A stretch of DNA of 64,000 nucleotides from Actinocorallia herbida (GCF_003751225.1 NZ_RJKE01000001.1:7006001-7070000), one strand, 5' to 3'. Counted from the first letter of the stretch, positions 25,319 through 34,110 are shown. The notes: generated by a model not told the origin, from the sequence alone. Translations and numbers: made by a program.

Positions 25319-26746
25319 CTATCTGTGGGCGATGGCGTCGCCGATGCGGTGGACGCGGAGGGCGTTGGTGGAGCCGGTGGTGCCGGGAGGGGAGCCGGCG
25401 ACGATGACGACCTTGTCGCCCTTCTGGCAGCGGCCCAGCTCCAGGAGCGCCTGTTCGACCTGGGCGACCATCTCGTCGGTGTGGTCGACGTGCGGGACGA
25501 GGAAGGTCTCGACGCCCCAGGAGACGGCCAGACGGTTGCGGACCCGTTCCACCTCGGTGAAGGCCAGGAGGGGGATGGGGCTGCGGTAGCGGGCCAGGCG
25601 GCGGGCGGTCTCGCCGGACATGGTGAAGGCGACGAGGGCCTTCGCGCCGACGATGGCGCCGACCTCCGCGGCGGCGCGGGCGATGGCGCCGCCCGTGGTG
25701 GTGGGCTTGCGGTCCAGGGAGTGGGCGGCGTAGAGGTGGGCCTCTTCGGCGGCGGCGGCGATCCTGGACATCGTCTCGACGGCCTCGATCGGATACTGGC
25801 CGACCGCGGTCTCCCCCGACAGCATGACGGCGTCCGCGCCGTCGAAGATCGCGTTGGCGACGTCGCTGGCCTCCGCGCGGGTGGGCCGCGGCGCGCTGAT
25901 CATCGACTCCAGCATCTGGGTCGCGACGATCACCGGGTGGGCCTTGTCGCGGGCGAGTTCGATCGCGCGCTTCTGCACGATCGGGACCTGCTCCAGCGGG
26001 AGCTCCACGCCCAGGTCGCCGCGGGCGACCATGATGCAGTCGAACGCGTCGACGATCTCGGGCAGGGCGGCGACGGCCTGGGGCTTCTCGATCTTGGCGA
26101 TGAGGGGGACGCGCACGCCCTCCTCGTCCATGATCCGGTAGCACTCCTGGGCGTCGGCGGCGTTCCGCACGAACGACAGGGCGACCATGTCGACGCCGAT
26201 GCGCAGCGCCCAGCGGAGGTCGGCCTCGTCCTTCGGGGTCAGGGCGGGCACGCTGACGGCCACGCCCGGGAGGTTCAGGCCCTTGTTGTCGGACACCATG
26301 CCGCCGACGACGACCTCGGTGCGCACCCGGACGCCTTCGACCCCGAGCACCTTGAGGGACACCTTGCCGTCGTCGACGAGGACGTAGTCGCCCTCGCTCA
26401 CGTCGCCGGGCAGCCCCTTGTAGGTGGTGGAGACCTCCTTGCGGGAGCCGGGCACCTCCTCGGTGGTGATCGTGAACTCGTCGCCCACGTTGAGCCGGAC
26501 CGGGCCGTCGGGGAACCGGCCGAGGCGGATCTTGGGGCCCTGGAGGTCGGCGAGGATGCCGACGCCCCGCCCGGACGACTCCGCCGCGTCACGCAGGAAG
26601 CGGTAGACCTCCTCGTGCTGCTCGTGGCTTCCGTGGGACATGTTCAGCCGGGCCACGTCGATGCCCGCCTCGACAAGGGCGAGGATCTGCTCGCGGCTGG
26701 AACACGCTGGTCCGATGGTGCTGACTATCTTCGCTCGACGACTCAC
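25319..26746 (-). CDS. pyk: Pyruvate kinase
   Basis: A 475-residue pyruvate kinase making pyruvate and ATP from PEP and ADP. It has Lys-Ile-Val-Ser-Thr-Ile-Gly-Pro-Ala, Ala-Arg-Leu-Asn-Met-Ser-His-Gly, Asp-Leu-Gln-Gly-Pro-Lys-Ile-Arg, the catalytic Ile-Ala-Lys-Ile-Glu-Lys-Pro, Met-Val-Ala-Arg-Gly-Asp-Leu-Gly-Val-Glu and Ala-Thr-Gln-Met-Leu-Glu-Ser-Met, plus the C-terminal allosteric domain. The length is normal. GTG at 26746 follows a TAGGCT -10 element by 7 bases, suggesting a leaderless message. Confidence 0.97.
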   Translation of the reverse strand: MSRRAKIVSTIGPACSSREQILALVEAGIDVARLNMSHGSHEQHEEVYRFLRDAAESSGRGVGILADLQGPKIRLGRFPDGPVRLNVGDEFTITTEEVPGSRKEVSTTYKGLPGDVSEGDYVLVDDGKVSLKVLGVEGVRVRTEVVVGGMVSDNKGLNLPGVAVSVPALTPKDEADLRWALRIGVDMVALSFVRNAADAQECYRIMDEEGVRVPLIAKIEKPQAVAALPEIVDAFDCIMVARGDLGVELPLEQVPIVQKRAIELARDKAHPVIVATQMLESMISAPRPTRAEASDVANAIFDGADAVMLSGETAVGQYPIEAVETMSRIAAAAEEAHLYAAHSLDRKPTTTGGAIARAAAEVGAIVGAKALVAFTMSGETARRLARYRSPIPLLAFTEVERVRNRLAVSWGVETFLVPHVDHTDEMVAQVEQALLELGRCQKGDKVVIVAGSPPGTTGSTNALRVHRIGDAIAHR

Positions 26747-26759
26747 GGAGTACAGCCTA
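26747..26759 (-). promoter_or_regulatory. Leaderless-type -10 element for pyk
   Basis: On the minus strand TAGGCT (26759 to 26754) is followed by seven bases and the GTG at 26746. There is no ribosome site. Confidence 0.5.
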
Positions 26760-26799
26760 GGTAGTTACCCGACAGTAGGTGCAAAACAGCAGCTAGACA

Positions 26800-28050
26800 T
26801 CACCGTCTGTTCATCAAGGACTTCGTGGAGTGGTCTAGACCAACGGTTTCCGGACCGGTTTCCGCGGGGTCCGCCGGGCGCGCCGCCAGATGTGCCCGGC
26901 GGCACACGACGAGGACCGCGGCGAGGCCGACCGTGACGGGAGGGAGCAGGAAGGCCGTCGAGGGGCCGAACCGGTCGGCGAGCTGTCCGCCGAGGGCCGC
27001 GCCCGCCGCGATGCCGAGGCCCGTCCCGCCCGTCAGCCAGGTGTAGCCCTCGGTCTTGACGTGCGCGGGCACCAGGCCGTCCAGGACGGTGTAGCCGGTG
27101 ATGAGCGCGGGCGCGACGACGAGCCCGGCCGCGCCCGCCGCCGCGTACAGCGGACCGGTGGACGAGGCGAGCGGAGGCAGCAGCAGGGCGACCGCGAGCG
27201 CCCCCAGCAGGACCGCCAGACGGCCCGGGGCGGCGCCCCGCAGGCGCAGCGCCCCGAAGGCGAGGCCGCCCAGGAGGCTGCCCGCGGAGAACGTCCCGTA
27301 GATGGTGCCCGCAGCGCCCGGATCGCCGATCTGCGCCGTGTAGGAGGTGATCGCCACCTGGAGGGCCCCGAACACCGTGCCGACGCCCAGCAGCGCCCCA
27401 GCGACGACCGCGACGCCGCGCATCGCGAGCACCCGGGTCCCGCCCGACACCGCCGCGGGCGCCGGTTCCGGCCTGCCGGTCCGGACCGCGGCGAACACCA
27501 GCGTCCCGGCGATGACGAGCACGAGGGCCCCGGTCAGCGCCCACACCGGGCTGGCCGCGGTCGCGACCGCGAGCAGCACGACCGGCGCCAGGGTGAACAT
27601 CAGGTCGTCGGTGACCGCCTCGACCGCGAACGCCGTGCTCGTCCTGCCGCGCGGCAGCAGATGCGCCCAGCGCGCCCGGACCATCGACCCCACCTGCGGC
27701 ATCGTCGCCCCGGCGAGGCCGGAGAGCGGCACGAGCCAGACCGGTGGCAGGCCCGTCTGCGCGGCGACCAGCAGCGCGCCGAGCGCGACCGCGTGCACCA
27801 GCACCTGCGGCACCAGCACCGCCCGCTGCCCGTACCGGTCGGCCAGCCGTCCGGTCTGCGGCGCCGCGACCGCCTGCGCGACGGCCGCGAAGGCCGCCGC
27901 GAGCCCGCCCCACCCGTAGGACCCGGTCGCCCATTCGACCAGCAGCAGGGTCCCGATCTGCAACATCGCCTGCGGCAGCCGGGCACAGATCCCCGGCAGC
28001 AGGAACCGCCACGCTCCAGCCGTTCCCAGAACCGCAACATACGCCCGCAA
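26800..28050 (-). CDS. MFS transporter
   Basis: The 416-residue protein has twelve predicted helices. Gly-Arg-Leu-Ala-Asp-Arg-Tyr-Gly-Gln-Arg between helices 2 and 3 is the MFS loop motif, and Gly-Gly-Gln-Leu-Ala-Asp-Arg-Phe-Gly echoes it in the second half. It looks like a drug/metabolite exporter. TTG at 28050 with GGAGGGG upstream is the best start; no ATG fits. It follows the PEP-synthase-like gene by 122 bases on the same strand without an obvious terminator, so it could export a product of that locus; this is inference. Confidence 0.88.
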   Translation of the reverse strand: MRAYVAVLGTAGAWRFLLPGICARLPQAMLQIGTLLLVEWATGSYGWGGLAAAFAAVAQAVAAPQTGRLADRYGQRAVLVPQVLVHAVALGALLVAAQTGLPPVWLVPLSGLAGATMPQVGSMVRARWAHLLPRGRTSTAFAVEAVTDDLMFTLAPVVLLAVATAASPVWALTGALVLVIAGTLVFAAVRTGRPEPAPAAVSGGTRVLAMRGVAVVAGALLGVGTVFGALQVAITSYTAQIGDPGAAGTIYGTFSAGSLLGGLAFGALRLRGAAPGRLAVLLGALAVALLLPPLASSTGPLYAAAGAAGLVVAPALITGYTVLDGLVPAHVKTEGYTWLTGGTGLGIAAGAALGGQLADRFGPSTAFLLPPVTVGLAAVLVVCRRAHLAARPADPAETGPETVGLDHSTKSLMNRR

Positions 28051-28172
28051 AGCCCCGACCCCTCCGTCTCGACGACACTGAGACCGGGGTAGATACCGCC
28101 CGAGAACCGGGAACGGCCGCCATGCGGTCGGGGGTGATTTTACGGGGACGATCCGGGTTCGCCCTTTTCCCG

Positions 28173-30767
28173 CTACTTCAGGATGCGGATGAGGCCCGTG
28201 GTGCCGTCGACGGAGAGGGTCATCCCGTCCTTGATCCGGGTGGTGAGCTCGGGGACGCGGACTATCGCGGGGATGCCGAGTTCTCGGGCCACGGTGGCGG
28301 CGTGGGTGAGCGGGCCGCCGCGTTCGATGAGGAGCGCGGCGGCGGTGGGCAGCGCGGCGACCCAGCGCGGGTCGGTCCGGCGGGCGACGATGACGCCGCC
28401 TTCGGCGTCGGCGGGGGCGTCCAGGAGCCGGGCCACCCCGGTGACGATGCCGGGGGCGCACGGGATGCCGCGGAGGACGTCGCCGGAGGGGTCGCCGGGG
28501 TCGGGGCTGCGCAGGCTCCAGTAGACGCTGCCGCGGGTGGTGAAGCGGGGCGGCGGGGCGGGCATGAGGCGCTGCCGGGACTGCTGGTCGCGGCGCAGCT
28601 CGGCCAGGGGCCGCAGCTCGCGGTGATCGAGGGTGCCCGCGTAGGCGGCCCGGATCTCCTCCAGCTTGAGGAAGAACACCTCGCGGCGGTCGCCGAGCGC
28701 GCCGACCGACTCCAGGTCGCGGCCGATCGCCTGGAACATGCGCCGGGCCACGCCGAACACGCGGACGCGGGCGTGCCTGACCCGCTCGCGTTCGCGCAGC
28801 GCCTCGCGGACCTTGGTGCGGACGAGGTGGTAGACGAACCGCTTGGGGCCGCTCAGATGGGCGGCGAGGTAGGCGTCCGCCTCCGCTCGGCGGCTCGCGG
28901 AGGCGACGGCCTCCTCGGCGGCTCCCGCGACGCCCTGGAGCGCTTCCTGGAGCAGCGCCATGAGCCGCGCGGGGTCCGCGTGCAGATCGGGCTCCTCGAG
29001 GTTCAGCGAGCCGCTCGCGACGTGCCCGAACTCGGCGAGGTAGTCGCTGAGGGCGGCGCGCAGCCATGCCGCGTCGTCGCCGCGCGCGTCGGTGAGCCAC
29101 CCGGCCAGGTCGGCGGCGGGGCGTGCGGCGATCTCGACGGCCAGGCGCTCGCGCCCCGCGAGGTCCGCGGCGATCGCGGCGAGCCGCGCGGCGGGCGGGG
29201 GCGCCTCCGCGCCGGGCTGGACCGCCTCCCACACGACCCAGGGCGGCGCGTCGGGCAACCAGCGCTGGTTGAGGCTCTGGAGCACGCCGAAGGAGAGCAT
29301 CAGGACGTTGTCGAGGACCGCGGTCGGGCCCCATCGGGTGAGCAGCCGGTCCTCGAGCCGGTACAGCTCCCGGTTGACCTCGTGCCCCGGCAGGTCCGCG
29401 TAGTCGACCTCCTCGAACGCCGCGGACGCCTCCGCGAAGTCGTCGACGAACGCGGCGACCGAGCGCCGCGCCCCCATGAACATCCGGACGAACCGGGCGG
29501 CGACCCGGAACCGGACCAGCCGCTGCCGTCCCGCGGAGCCGATCGGGTGCTGGGCCTCGGCCAGCTCGTCGGAGGTCTCCCGCACCCCCAGCGCCCGCTC
29601 CAGGACCCGCCGGTGCAGCTTGTACCCCGGGAGCAGCCGGATGACCTTGTACCAGTTGAGGACGTTGTAGTAGACCCGCCCGTCGAAGTAGCCCAGCATG
29701 TCGCCGAACCACTCGTCCATCCGGGCGATGTCGCTCTCCGGGACGCCCAGCGCGCGTACGTGGTCCCGGTACACCTTCTGGTAGGCGAGGCGCGCGAAGC
29801 TGAACGTCAGGGGCGCGGTGACCTCGCCGAAGTCCTCGTCGATGTCGGCGCTGTCCCACACCCGCAGCTCGCCCTCGGCCTCCCGGAGCGTGGTGATCGG
29901 CCGGGCCTGCAGGACATGGAAGGCGCCGTCGTGCAACGCCCACTCGATGTCCTGCGGGCAGCCGAACAGCCGCTCCACCCGGGCGCCGAGATCGCCGAGG
30001 TCGCCCACCTGCTCGTTGCTGAGCGCGAACCGCACGCGGTGGTGGCTCGAGACCCGGCTGAGCACGGGACCGCCCGGGCCCGGGTCGAGCCGCTCGGCCT
30101 TCTCCCCGATGACGGCGTCGCCGACGACCCCGCTCGTGCGGTCGAGGGTGAGGGTGTCGGGGTCGACCGCCCCGGACGAGAGCGTCTCGCCCAGCCCATA
30201 GACACAGCTGATGAGCGCCTGGTCGCGGTCCCCGGTGACGGGATGGGCCGTGAACATCACCCCGGACACCTCGGCCGGGACGATCCGCTGCACGATGACG
30301 GCGAGGTCGATCCGGTCGGTCGGCAGCCCGTGCAGCCACCGGTAGACCAGGGACCGGGCGGAGTAGGCCGACGCCCAGCATTCCCTGACGTGCTCGGCGA
30401 CGGCGTCGAACCCGCTCAGCCCGAGGAACGAGGAGTACTGCCCGGCGAACGACACATTGGGCAGGTCCTCGTCTGCGCCGGAGGACCGGACCGCGACGGT
30501 GCCCTGCCCGACCGCGTCGTAGGCCCGCCAGATCGCCGACAGGGCCGCGCCGTCCAGCGGGGTCACCGAGAACGCCTTGGCGATCCGCTCCGCGGTGTCG
30601 TAGGCGGTGTCGGGATTGAGCCCGGTGAGCAGGGCGGCGATCTCGGCGTCGAGCCCGGACCGCAGCCGGAAGTCGCGCAGCACGTCGAGGCCGAGGACCG
30701 ACCACTCGGGCACGCTGAAGCCCGCGTCGGCGAGCCGGCGCAGGTGTGCGGCCTTACCGCCGATCAC
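28173..30767 (-). CDS. PEP-synthase-like phosphotransferase (PEP/pyruvate-binding, Rph-like architecture)
   Basis: A predicted 864-residue enzyme with three parts. The N-terminal ATP-grasp domain (1-320) has Gly-Gly-Lys-Ala-Ala-His-Leu, Ala-Val-Arg-Ser-Ser-Gly-Ala-Asp-Glu-Asp, Ser-Phe-Ala-Gly-Gln-Tyr and Asp-Ile-Glu-Trp-Ala. A long helical middle (320-760) follows. The C-terminal swivelling phosphohistidine domain has Arg-Gly-Gly-Pro-Leu-Thr-His-Ala-Ala-Thr-Val-Ala-Arg-Glu-Leu-Gly. The PEP-synthase C-terminal PEP-binding barrel is absent, so the plan is that of rifampin phosphotransferase and relatives. It should move phosphate from ATP via His to a substrate held by the middle domain; the substrate is unknown. 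The GTG start overlaps the AfsA-fusion stop (GTGA). Confidence 0.85.
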   Translation of the reverse strand: MIGGKAAHLRRLADAGFSVPEWSVLGLDVLRDFRLRSGLDAEIAALLTGLNPDTAYDTAERIAKAFSVTPLDGAALSAIWRAYDAVGQGTVAVRSSGADEDLPNVSFAGQYSSFLGLSGFDAVAEHVRECWASAYSARSLVYRWLHGLPTDRIDLAVIVQRIVPAEVSGVMFTAHPVTGDRDQALISCVYGLGETLSSGAVDPDTLTLDRTSGVVGDAVIGEKAERLDPGPGGPVLSRVSSHHRVRFALSNEQVGDLGDLGARVERLFGCPQDIEWALHDGAFHVLQARPITTLREAEGELRVWDSADIDEDFGEVTAPLTFSFARLAYQKVYRDHVRALGVPESDIARMDEWFGDMLGYFDGRVYYNVLNWYKVIRLLPGYKLHRRVLERALGVRETSDELAEAQHPIGSAGRQRLVRFRVAARFVRMFMGARRSVAAFVDDFAEASAAFEEVDYADLPGHEVNRELYRLEDRLLTRWGPTAVLDNVLMLSFGVLQSLNQRWLPDAPPWVVWEAVQPGAEAPPPAARLAAIAADLAGRERLAVEIAARPAADLAGWLTDARGDDAAWLRAALSDYLAEFGHVASGSLNLEEPDLHADPARLMALLQEALQGVAGAAEEAVASASRRAEADAYLAAHLSGPKRFVYHLVRTKVREALRERERVRHARVRVFGVARRMFQAIGRDLESVGALGDRREVFFLKLEEIRAAYAGTLDHRELRPLAELRRDQQSRQRLMPAPPPRFTTRGSVYWSLRSPDPGDPSGDVLRGIPCAPGIVTGVARLLDAPADAEGGVIVARRTDPRWVAALPTAAALLIERGGPLTHAATVARELGIPAIVRVPELTTRIKDGMTLSVDGTTGLIRILK

Positions 30768-32608
30768 GCGCGCACCACCTCGGCGGTGACCGCGCAGACC
30801 TCGATGCCGTCCTGGGCGAAGGAAACCGCGACCGCGACCTTGCCGCCGCGGTCGGCGACGATGCGCGCGGTGCAGCTGAGCGCGGTGTCGAGCTCGCCGA
30901 CGCCGGGGTGGCCGCTGTCGAGCACGATGACGGCGAGCTGGCCCGCGGGCAGCGCGAGATGCCGGGAGGTCGCCCACAGCGCGGCCTGGCGCGCCGCCTC
31001 CATGAGCGCGACGCCGGGGACATGGTCCTGCGGCTGGTCGAAGAGCCCGGGGTTGGCCGGGTCGACGACGACGCGGGCGGTCATCGTCCCGGGCCGCCAG
31101 AGCGGGTCGGCGAGCACCACGTTGTCGTCGTGGCTGCGGCCGACGGCGCGGGCCGAGGGGAACGTCCCGCTCATGTCGGGCACACCGATCTCGGCGCCGA
31201 GCCCGTGCCTGGCCCGGCCCTCGAGGCGTTCCGCCTGCCACGCGGACTCGCTCATCCAGGAGAACGACAGGGTCGCGGTCGCCAGCGGGACGCCGTCGGC
31301 GCCTTCGTCGAGGCCGAAGAACCCGAAAGCCAGGTCCAGGCCGTCGCGGCGGGCCTCGGTGACGGTCGCCTCGATGCGGACGCGCCGGTGCGCGCAGGCG
31401 CCGGGGACCAGCGCGGCCCGCAGCCCGCGCAGGGCGAACCGCGCGTCGTCGGGCGCGCCGTGGTGGGCGTGCGCGAGGACGTAGGCGCTCTGCCCGGCGA
31501 GTTCCAGGATCGGCGCGAGGTCGAGGCCGGAGCCGGAGCGCGGCACGTCGTTGAGGTAGCGGTGCGCGGTCGGCAGCTCGCCGGCGAGCAGCACCGCCCC
31601 GTCGGGCGCGGCGACCTGGTCGGTGAGCAGCACGCCCGCGGGCCCCGCCTTGTGGACGAGCCGGTAGGGCAGGGTCCGGTCGAAGCGCAGCGGGCGCCAC
31701 GGCTGGGCCTTCAGATGCTCCCACTGCGCGGTGGTCACGCCGGTCACCAGCGGCGCCTTGTCCGAGAGGCACGGGGTCGCCGCGGCGCCGCCGAGGACGA
31801 CTCCGTCCCAGGGGCCGGCGGGGGTGCCGAGTTCGGCGCGCTCGCGTGCGGCGGTGCGGGAGAGGTCGTCGGCGGGGGTGCGCCGGTACAGGTCGGCGAT
31901 GAGGGCGCGCGCCTCGGTCTCGCGGTCCCGCCCGGCGACGAGGTCGGCGTAGACGCGGCGGCGGTCGGGCCCGTCGAGGAGGATGCCGAACTCGCGGACG
32001 AGGTCGGCGGGCTCGTCGGCGGTGTGCGCGAAGGTGACGAGTCCGCTGACCGGCTCGCCCAGTCCGGCGAGGAGGTGGCGGAGCTGCCAGCGTTCGCGCC
32101 GGGAGGGGTCGGCGCTGCCTTTGCGCTGGCTGATCCGCAGCGTCGCCGGGATGGGCGCGCGCGGCAGCCTGGCGACGAGCAGGAGGCTCTCGCCCGCGGT
32201 GGCGAGGAGGTCGGTGAGGGCGCGGTGCTCGCGGGTGGCGACGTTCCACTGGTACCACCACAACGCGCGGGTGCTGTGCCGGTCGAGCCGCAGCGCCTCG
32301 GCGGCGACGACGACCGCGTCCTGCGCGAGCAGCCAGTCGAGTGCGGCCTCCAGTCGGCGTCCCGCGACGGCGTCGGGGGTGAGCAGCACCGTGGCGTGCA
32401 CGTCGAGGAGGGTCCACGGGTCGGGCGCGGTCGCCATCAGGTCGTCCCAGCCGTCGCGGAAGTAGCTGTCGACGGCGAACAGCGCGCGCTTGCCGGGGAG
32501 CGCGGACAGCGCGGCGGGGACGGGTTCGGCGTGCTCCCCGCCGATGGTCATCTCGGGTGCCTCGGCGGGTGCTTCGCTCGCCCCGGCCAGTGCGGTCGTC
32601 CCGGTCAT
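30764..32608 (-). CDS. NDP-kinase-like domain fused to AfsA-type double hotdog (gamma-butyrolactone synthase-like)
   Basis: A 614-residue protein. Residues about 70-215 resemble nucleoside diphosphate kinase: Thr-Val-Leu-Leu-Thr-Pro-Asp-Ala-Val (73-81) for the TFVLIKPDAV strand, but with Thr for the conserved Lys. Phe-Ala-His-Thr-Ala-Asp-Glu-Pro-Ala (193-201) then aligns with the catalytic-His NxxHxSDS segment, His195. Residues 310-614 are AfsA hotdogs: Val-His-Lys-Ala (317-320), Val-Leu-Leu-Thr-Asp, and in the second half Asp-Asp-Asn-Val-Val-Leu-Ala-Asp-Pro, Asp-His-Val-Pro-Gly-Val-Ala-Leu-Met-Glu-Ala-Ala-Arg-Gln (527-540). AfsA condenses a beta-ketoacyl thioester with glycerone phosphate. 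The AfsA part is secure; the NDK part is my alignment by eye. Confidence 0.8.
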   Translation of the reverse strand: MTGTTALAGASEAPAEAPEMTIGGEHAEPVPAALSALPGKRALFAVDSYFRDGWDDLMATAPDPWTLLDVHATVLLTPDAVAGRRLEAALDWLLAQDAVVVAAEALRLDRHSTRALWWYQWNVATREHRALTDLLATAGESLLLVARLPRAPIPATLRISQRKGSADPSRRERWQLRHLLAGLGEPVSGLVTFAHTADEPADLVREFGILLDGPDRRRVYADLVAGRDRETEARALIADLYRRTPADDLSRTAARERAELGTPAGPWDGVVLGGAAATPCLSDKAPLVTGVTTAQWEHLKAQPWRPLRFDRTLPYRLVHKAGPAGVLLTDQVAAPDGAVLLAGELPTAHRYLNDVPRSGSGLDLAPILELAGQSAYVLAHAHHGAPDDARFALRGLRAALVPGACAHRRVRIEATVTEARRDGLDLAFGFFGLDEGADGVPLATATLSFSWMSESAWQAERLEGRARHGLGAEIGVPDMSGTFPSARAVGRSHDDNVVLADPLWRPGTMTARVVVDPANPGLFDQPQDHVPGVALMEAARQAALWATSRHLALPAGQLAVIVLDSGHPGVGELDTALSCTARIVADRGGKVAVAVSFAQDGIEVCAVTAEVVRA

Positions 32609-32699
32609 GCCCGCCCTCTCCCCACGGCGTCCCCGGTCCGGACGCGCAGTGCACCGGACCGATCACGAACCGTCCTGAAATATCCCTCCAAGAAAGGCC

Positions 32700-32728
32700 A
32701 TAGAAGATGATCTGATCTTTGTTGTCAA
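32700..32728 (-). promoter_or_regulatory. Candidate promoter with palindromic spacer for the AfsA-fusion operon
   Basis: On the minus strand a perfect TTGACA (32728-32723) and TTCTAT (32705-32700) are 17 bases apart. The spacer holds the imperfect palindrome AAGAT-N6-ATCTT (32719-32704). The start codon is about 90 bases downstream, with GGGGAGAGGGCGGG before it. The AT-rich sequence is unlike its surroundings. A repressor bound here would block RNA polymerase. The rest of the 399-base gap holds a Crp-like box and the terminator of the XRE gene. Confidence 0.5.
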
Positions 32729-32787
32729 ATCGACACAGGCGACGTCGCCGACGTTCACACACCTTTAACAGGGCGTCCCATTCGGGA

Positions 32788-32801
32788 GTGTCGCAGGTCA
32801 C
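32788..32801. promoter_or_regulatory. Crp-like box GTGTCGCAGGTCAC (second copy)
   Basis: Identical over 14 bases to 14161-14174. It fits GTG-N6-GNCAC on both strands. It lies about 60 bases upstream of the TTGACA at 32723-32728, so it could serve as an activator site for the AfsA-fusion operon. Confidence 0.4.
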
Positions 32802-32962
32802 TGCACCGCCGAGAATCCCTGCCTGGTAAGGGATCTCGCTCTGCCAACTGGAGTCAACATGACATTTCGGACCGCAGTCAACACACCCGGTGAATTGCGC
32901 AACAACGCCATTCTCTTTTTCCCCGGCCCCAGGCGGCACCCCCTCCCCCCGGCAACGCGGAA

Positions 32963-32996
32963 CGCCCGGCCGCAGGTCACAGGACCGGGCCGGGCG
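32963..32996 (-). terminator. Hairpin after the XRE/DUF5753 gene
   Basis: CGCCCGGCC (32963-32971) and GGCCGGGCG (32988-32996) form a 9-bp stem with a 16-base loop just past the stop at 33008. Confidence 0.6.
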
Positions 32997-33007
32997 CTCG
33001 AAGGGCG

Positions 33008-33904
33008 TTACAGCTCGTTGCGGATGGCGGTCAGAACATCGGCGGTGGCCGAGACGGGCTCGGCCTCGACGCACAACTGGTCCATCACCGCGAGATAGCG
33101 TTCGACGTCGTCGCGCTTGTCCAGATACAGCGCGCTGGTGAGCTGCTCCAGATAGACGATGTCGGGCAGGTCGGGCTCGGCGAAGCGCAGGATGCTGAAC
33201 GGGCCCCCGGCCGCGGCGTGGCCGCCGCGCGCGAACGGCACGACCTGGACCGTCACCCCGGGCGCCTCCGACAGCTCGATGAGGCGCGCGAGCTGCTCGC
33301 GCATCACCGTGCGGCCGCCCAGCGGACGGCGCATCGCCGCCTCGTCGACCACGGTCCACACCTGGGGCGCGTCCTCGCCCGTGAGCAGGCCCTGGCGCTG
33401 CATCCGCATCTCCACCCGGCGCTCGATCTCCTCGGCGGGCGCGGCGCTGTGGCCGAGGAGGGTGACCGCGCGGGCGTAGGCCTCGGTCTGGAGCAGGCCG
33501 GGGACGAACTGCACCTCGTAGGAGCGGATGCGGCTCGCCGCCTCCTCCAGGCCGATGTAGTTCTCGAACCATTTGGGCAGCACGTCGTTGTAGCGGTGCC
33601 ACCAGCCGTTGCGGCTGGCCCGCCGGGCCAGGCTCAGCGCCTTGGCCCTTTCCTCCTCGTCCTGGACGCCGTAGAGCGTCAGCAGGTCGGCGACGTCGCG
33701 CTCCCGGAAGGACACGCGGCCGAGCTCCAGACGGCTGATCTTGGAGTCCGAGGCGCGGATCGCGTATCCGGCGTCATCGCGGGAGATGCCCTTGGCCTCG
33801 CGCAGCCTGCGCAGCTGCGCGCCCAGCAGGATGCGCAGCACGGTGGGCCCGCCGCCGGCCGATGCCGAGATGTCCAACACGGTGGCGGGTGCGGGTGGGA
33901 CCAT
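33008..33904 (-). CDS. XRE-family regulator with DUF5753 domain
   Basis: A 298-residue protein. The N-terminal helix-turn-helix (about 28-85) has Leu-Arg-Arg-Leu-Arg-Glu-Ala-Lys-Gly-Ile-Ser and Ser-Lys-Ile-Ser-Arg-Leu-Glu-Leu-Gly-Arg. The DUF5753 domain starts Trp-Phe-Glu-Asn-Tyr-Ile-Gly-Leu-Glu-Glu-Ala-Ala and includes Val-Pro-Gly-Leu-Leu-Gln-Thr-Glu-Ala-Tyr-Ala. These regulators act with small DUF397 proteins and RsbW-like ATPases in streptomycete development and antibiotic control. ATG at 33904 has AGGGAG seven bases upstream. The DUF397 gene lies 206 bases upstream on the same strand. Confidence 0.92.
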   Translation of the reverse strand: MVPPAPATVLDISASAGGGPTVLRILLGAQLRRLREAKGISRDDAGYAIRASDSKISRLELGRVSFRERDVADLLTLYGVQDEEERAKALSLARRASRNGWWHRYNDVLPKWFENYIGLEEAASRIRSYEVQFVPGLLQTEAYARAVTLLGHSAAPAEEIERRVEMRMQRQGLLTGEDAPQVWTVVDEAAMRRPLGGRTVMREQLARLIELSEAPGVTVQVVPFARGGHAAAGGPFSILRFAEPDLPDIVYLEQLTSALYLDKRDDVERYLAVMDQLCVEAEPVSATADVLTAIRNEL

Positions 33905-34110
33905 CCAGGGCTCCCTGATCCATGGGTCTTCCGAAAGGCTGAGGCATAGGGCCCGAGAGGTCCGATACGCCGGAACACGCGAGTATCCCACGGCACACCG
34001 GCGCGTTCCACCCATCCCTATTTCGGACATGAGTAACCGCTCCGAACGGTCCGACCGCGGTGACGGGGCCGGGCGCCGCCGAACGGCGCCCTTCGTGTGC
34101 CCCGCGACTC

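Noticed and set aside
28173-30767. Specific call as a rifampin phosphotransferase (resistance gene)
   Set aside because: The three-domain plan fits, but the middle domain cannot be assigned by eye to rifampin binding, and coupling to an AfsA protein argues for a biosynthetic role.
32690-32930. Cys-rich stretch in that same frame (Gly-Cys-Val-Asp-Cys-Gly-Pro-Lys-Cys-His) resembling a RiPP precursor
   Set aside because: No start codon with a ribosome site fits, the frame has no stop at a sensible place, the region holds promoter elements, and no RiPP maturation gene is nearby.
32859-33098. A 79-codon plus-strand ORF overlapping the end of the XRE gene
   Set aside because: No ribosome site, and its second half is antisense to the conserved DUF5753 C-terminus.
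28173-33602. A single open frame of 1809 codons spanning the PEP-synthase-like gene and running upstream past the AfsA-fusion gene
   Set aside because: Only the part up to the GTG at 30767 has family motifs. Beyond that the frame is a high-GC shadow of the AfsA-fusion gene in another frame; there is no true giant fusion.
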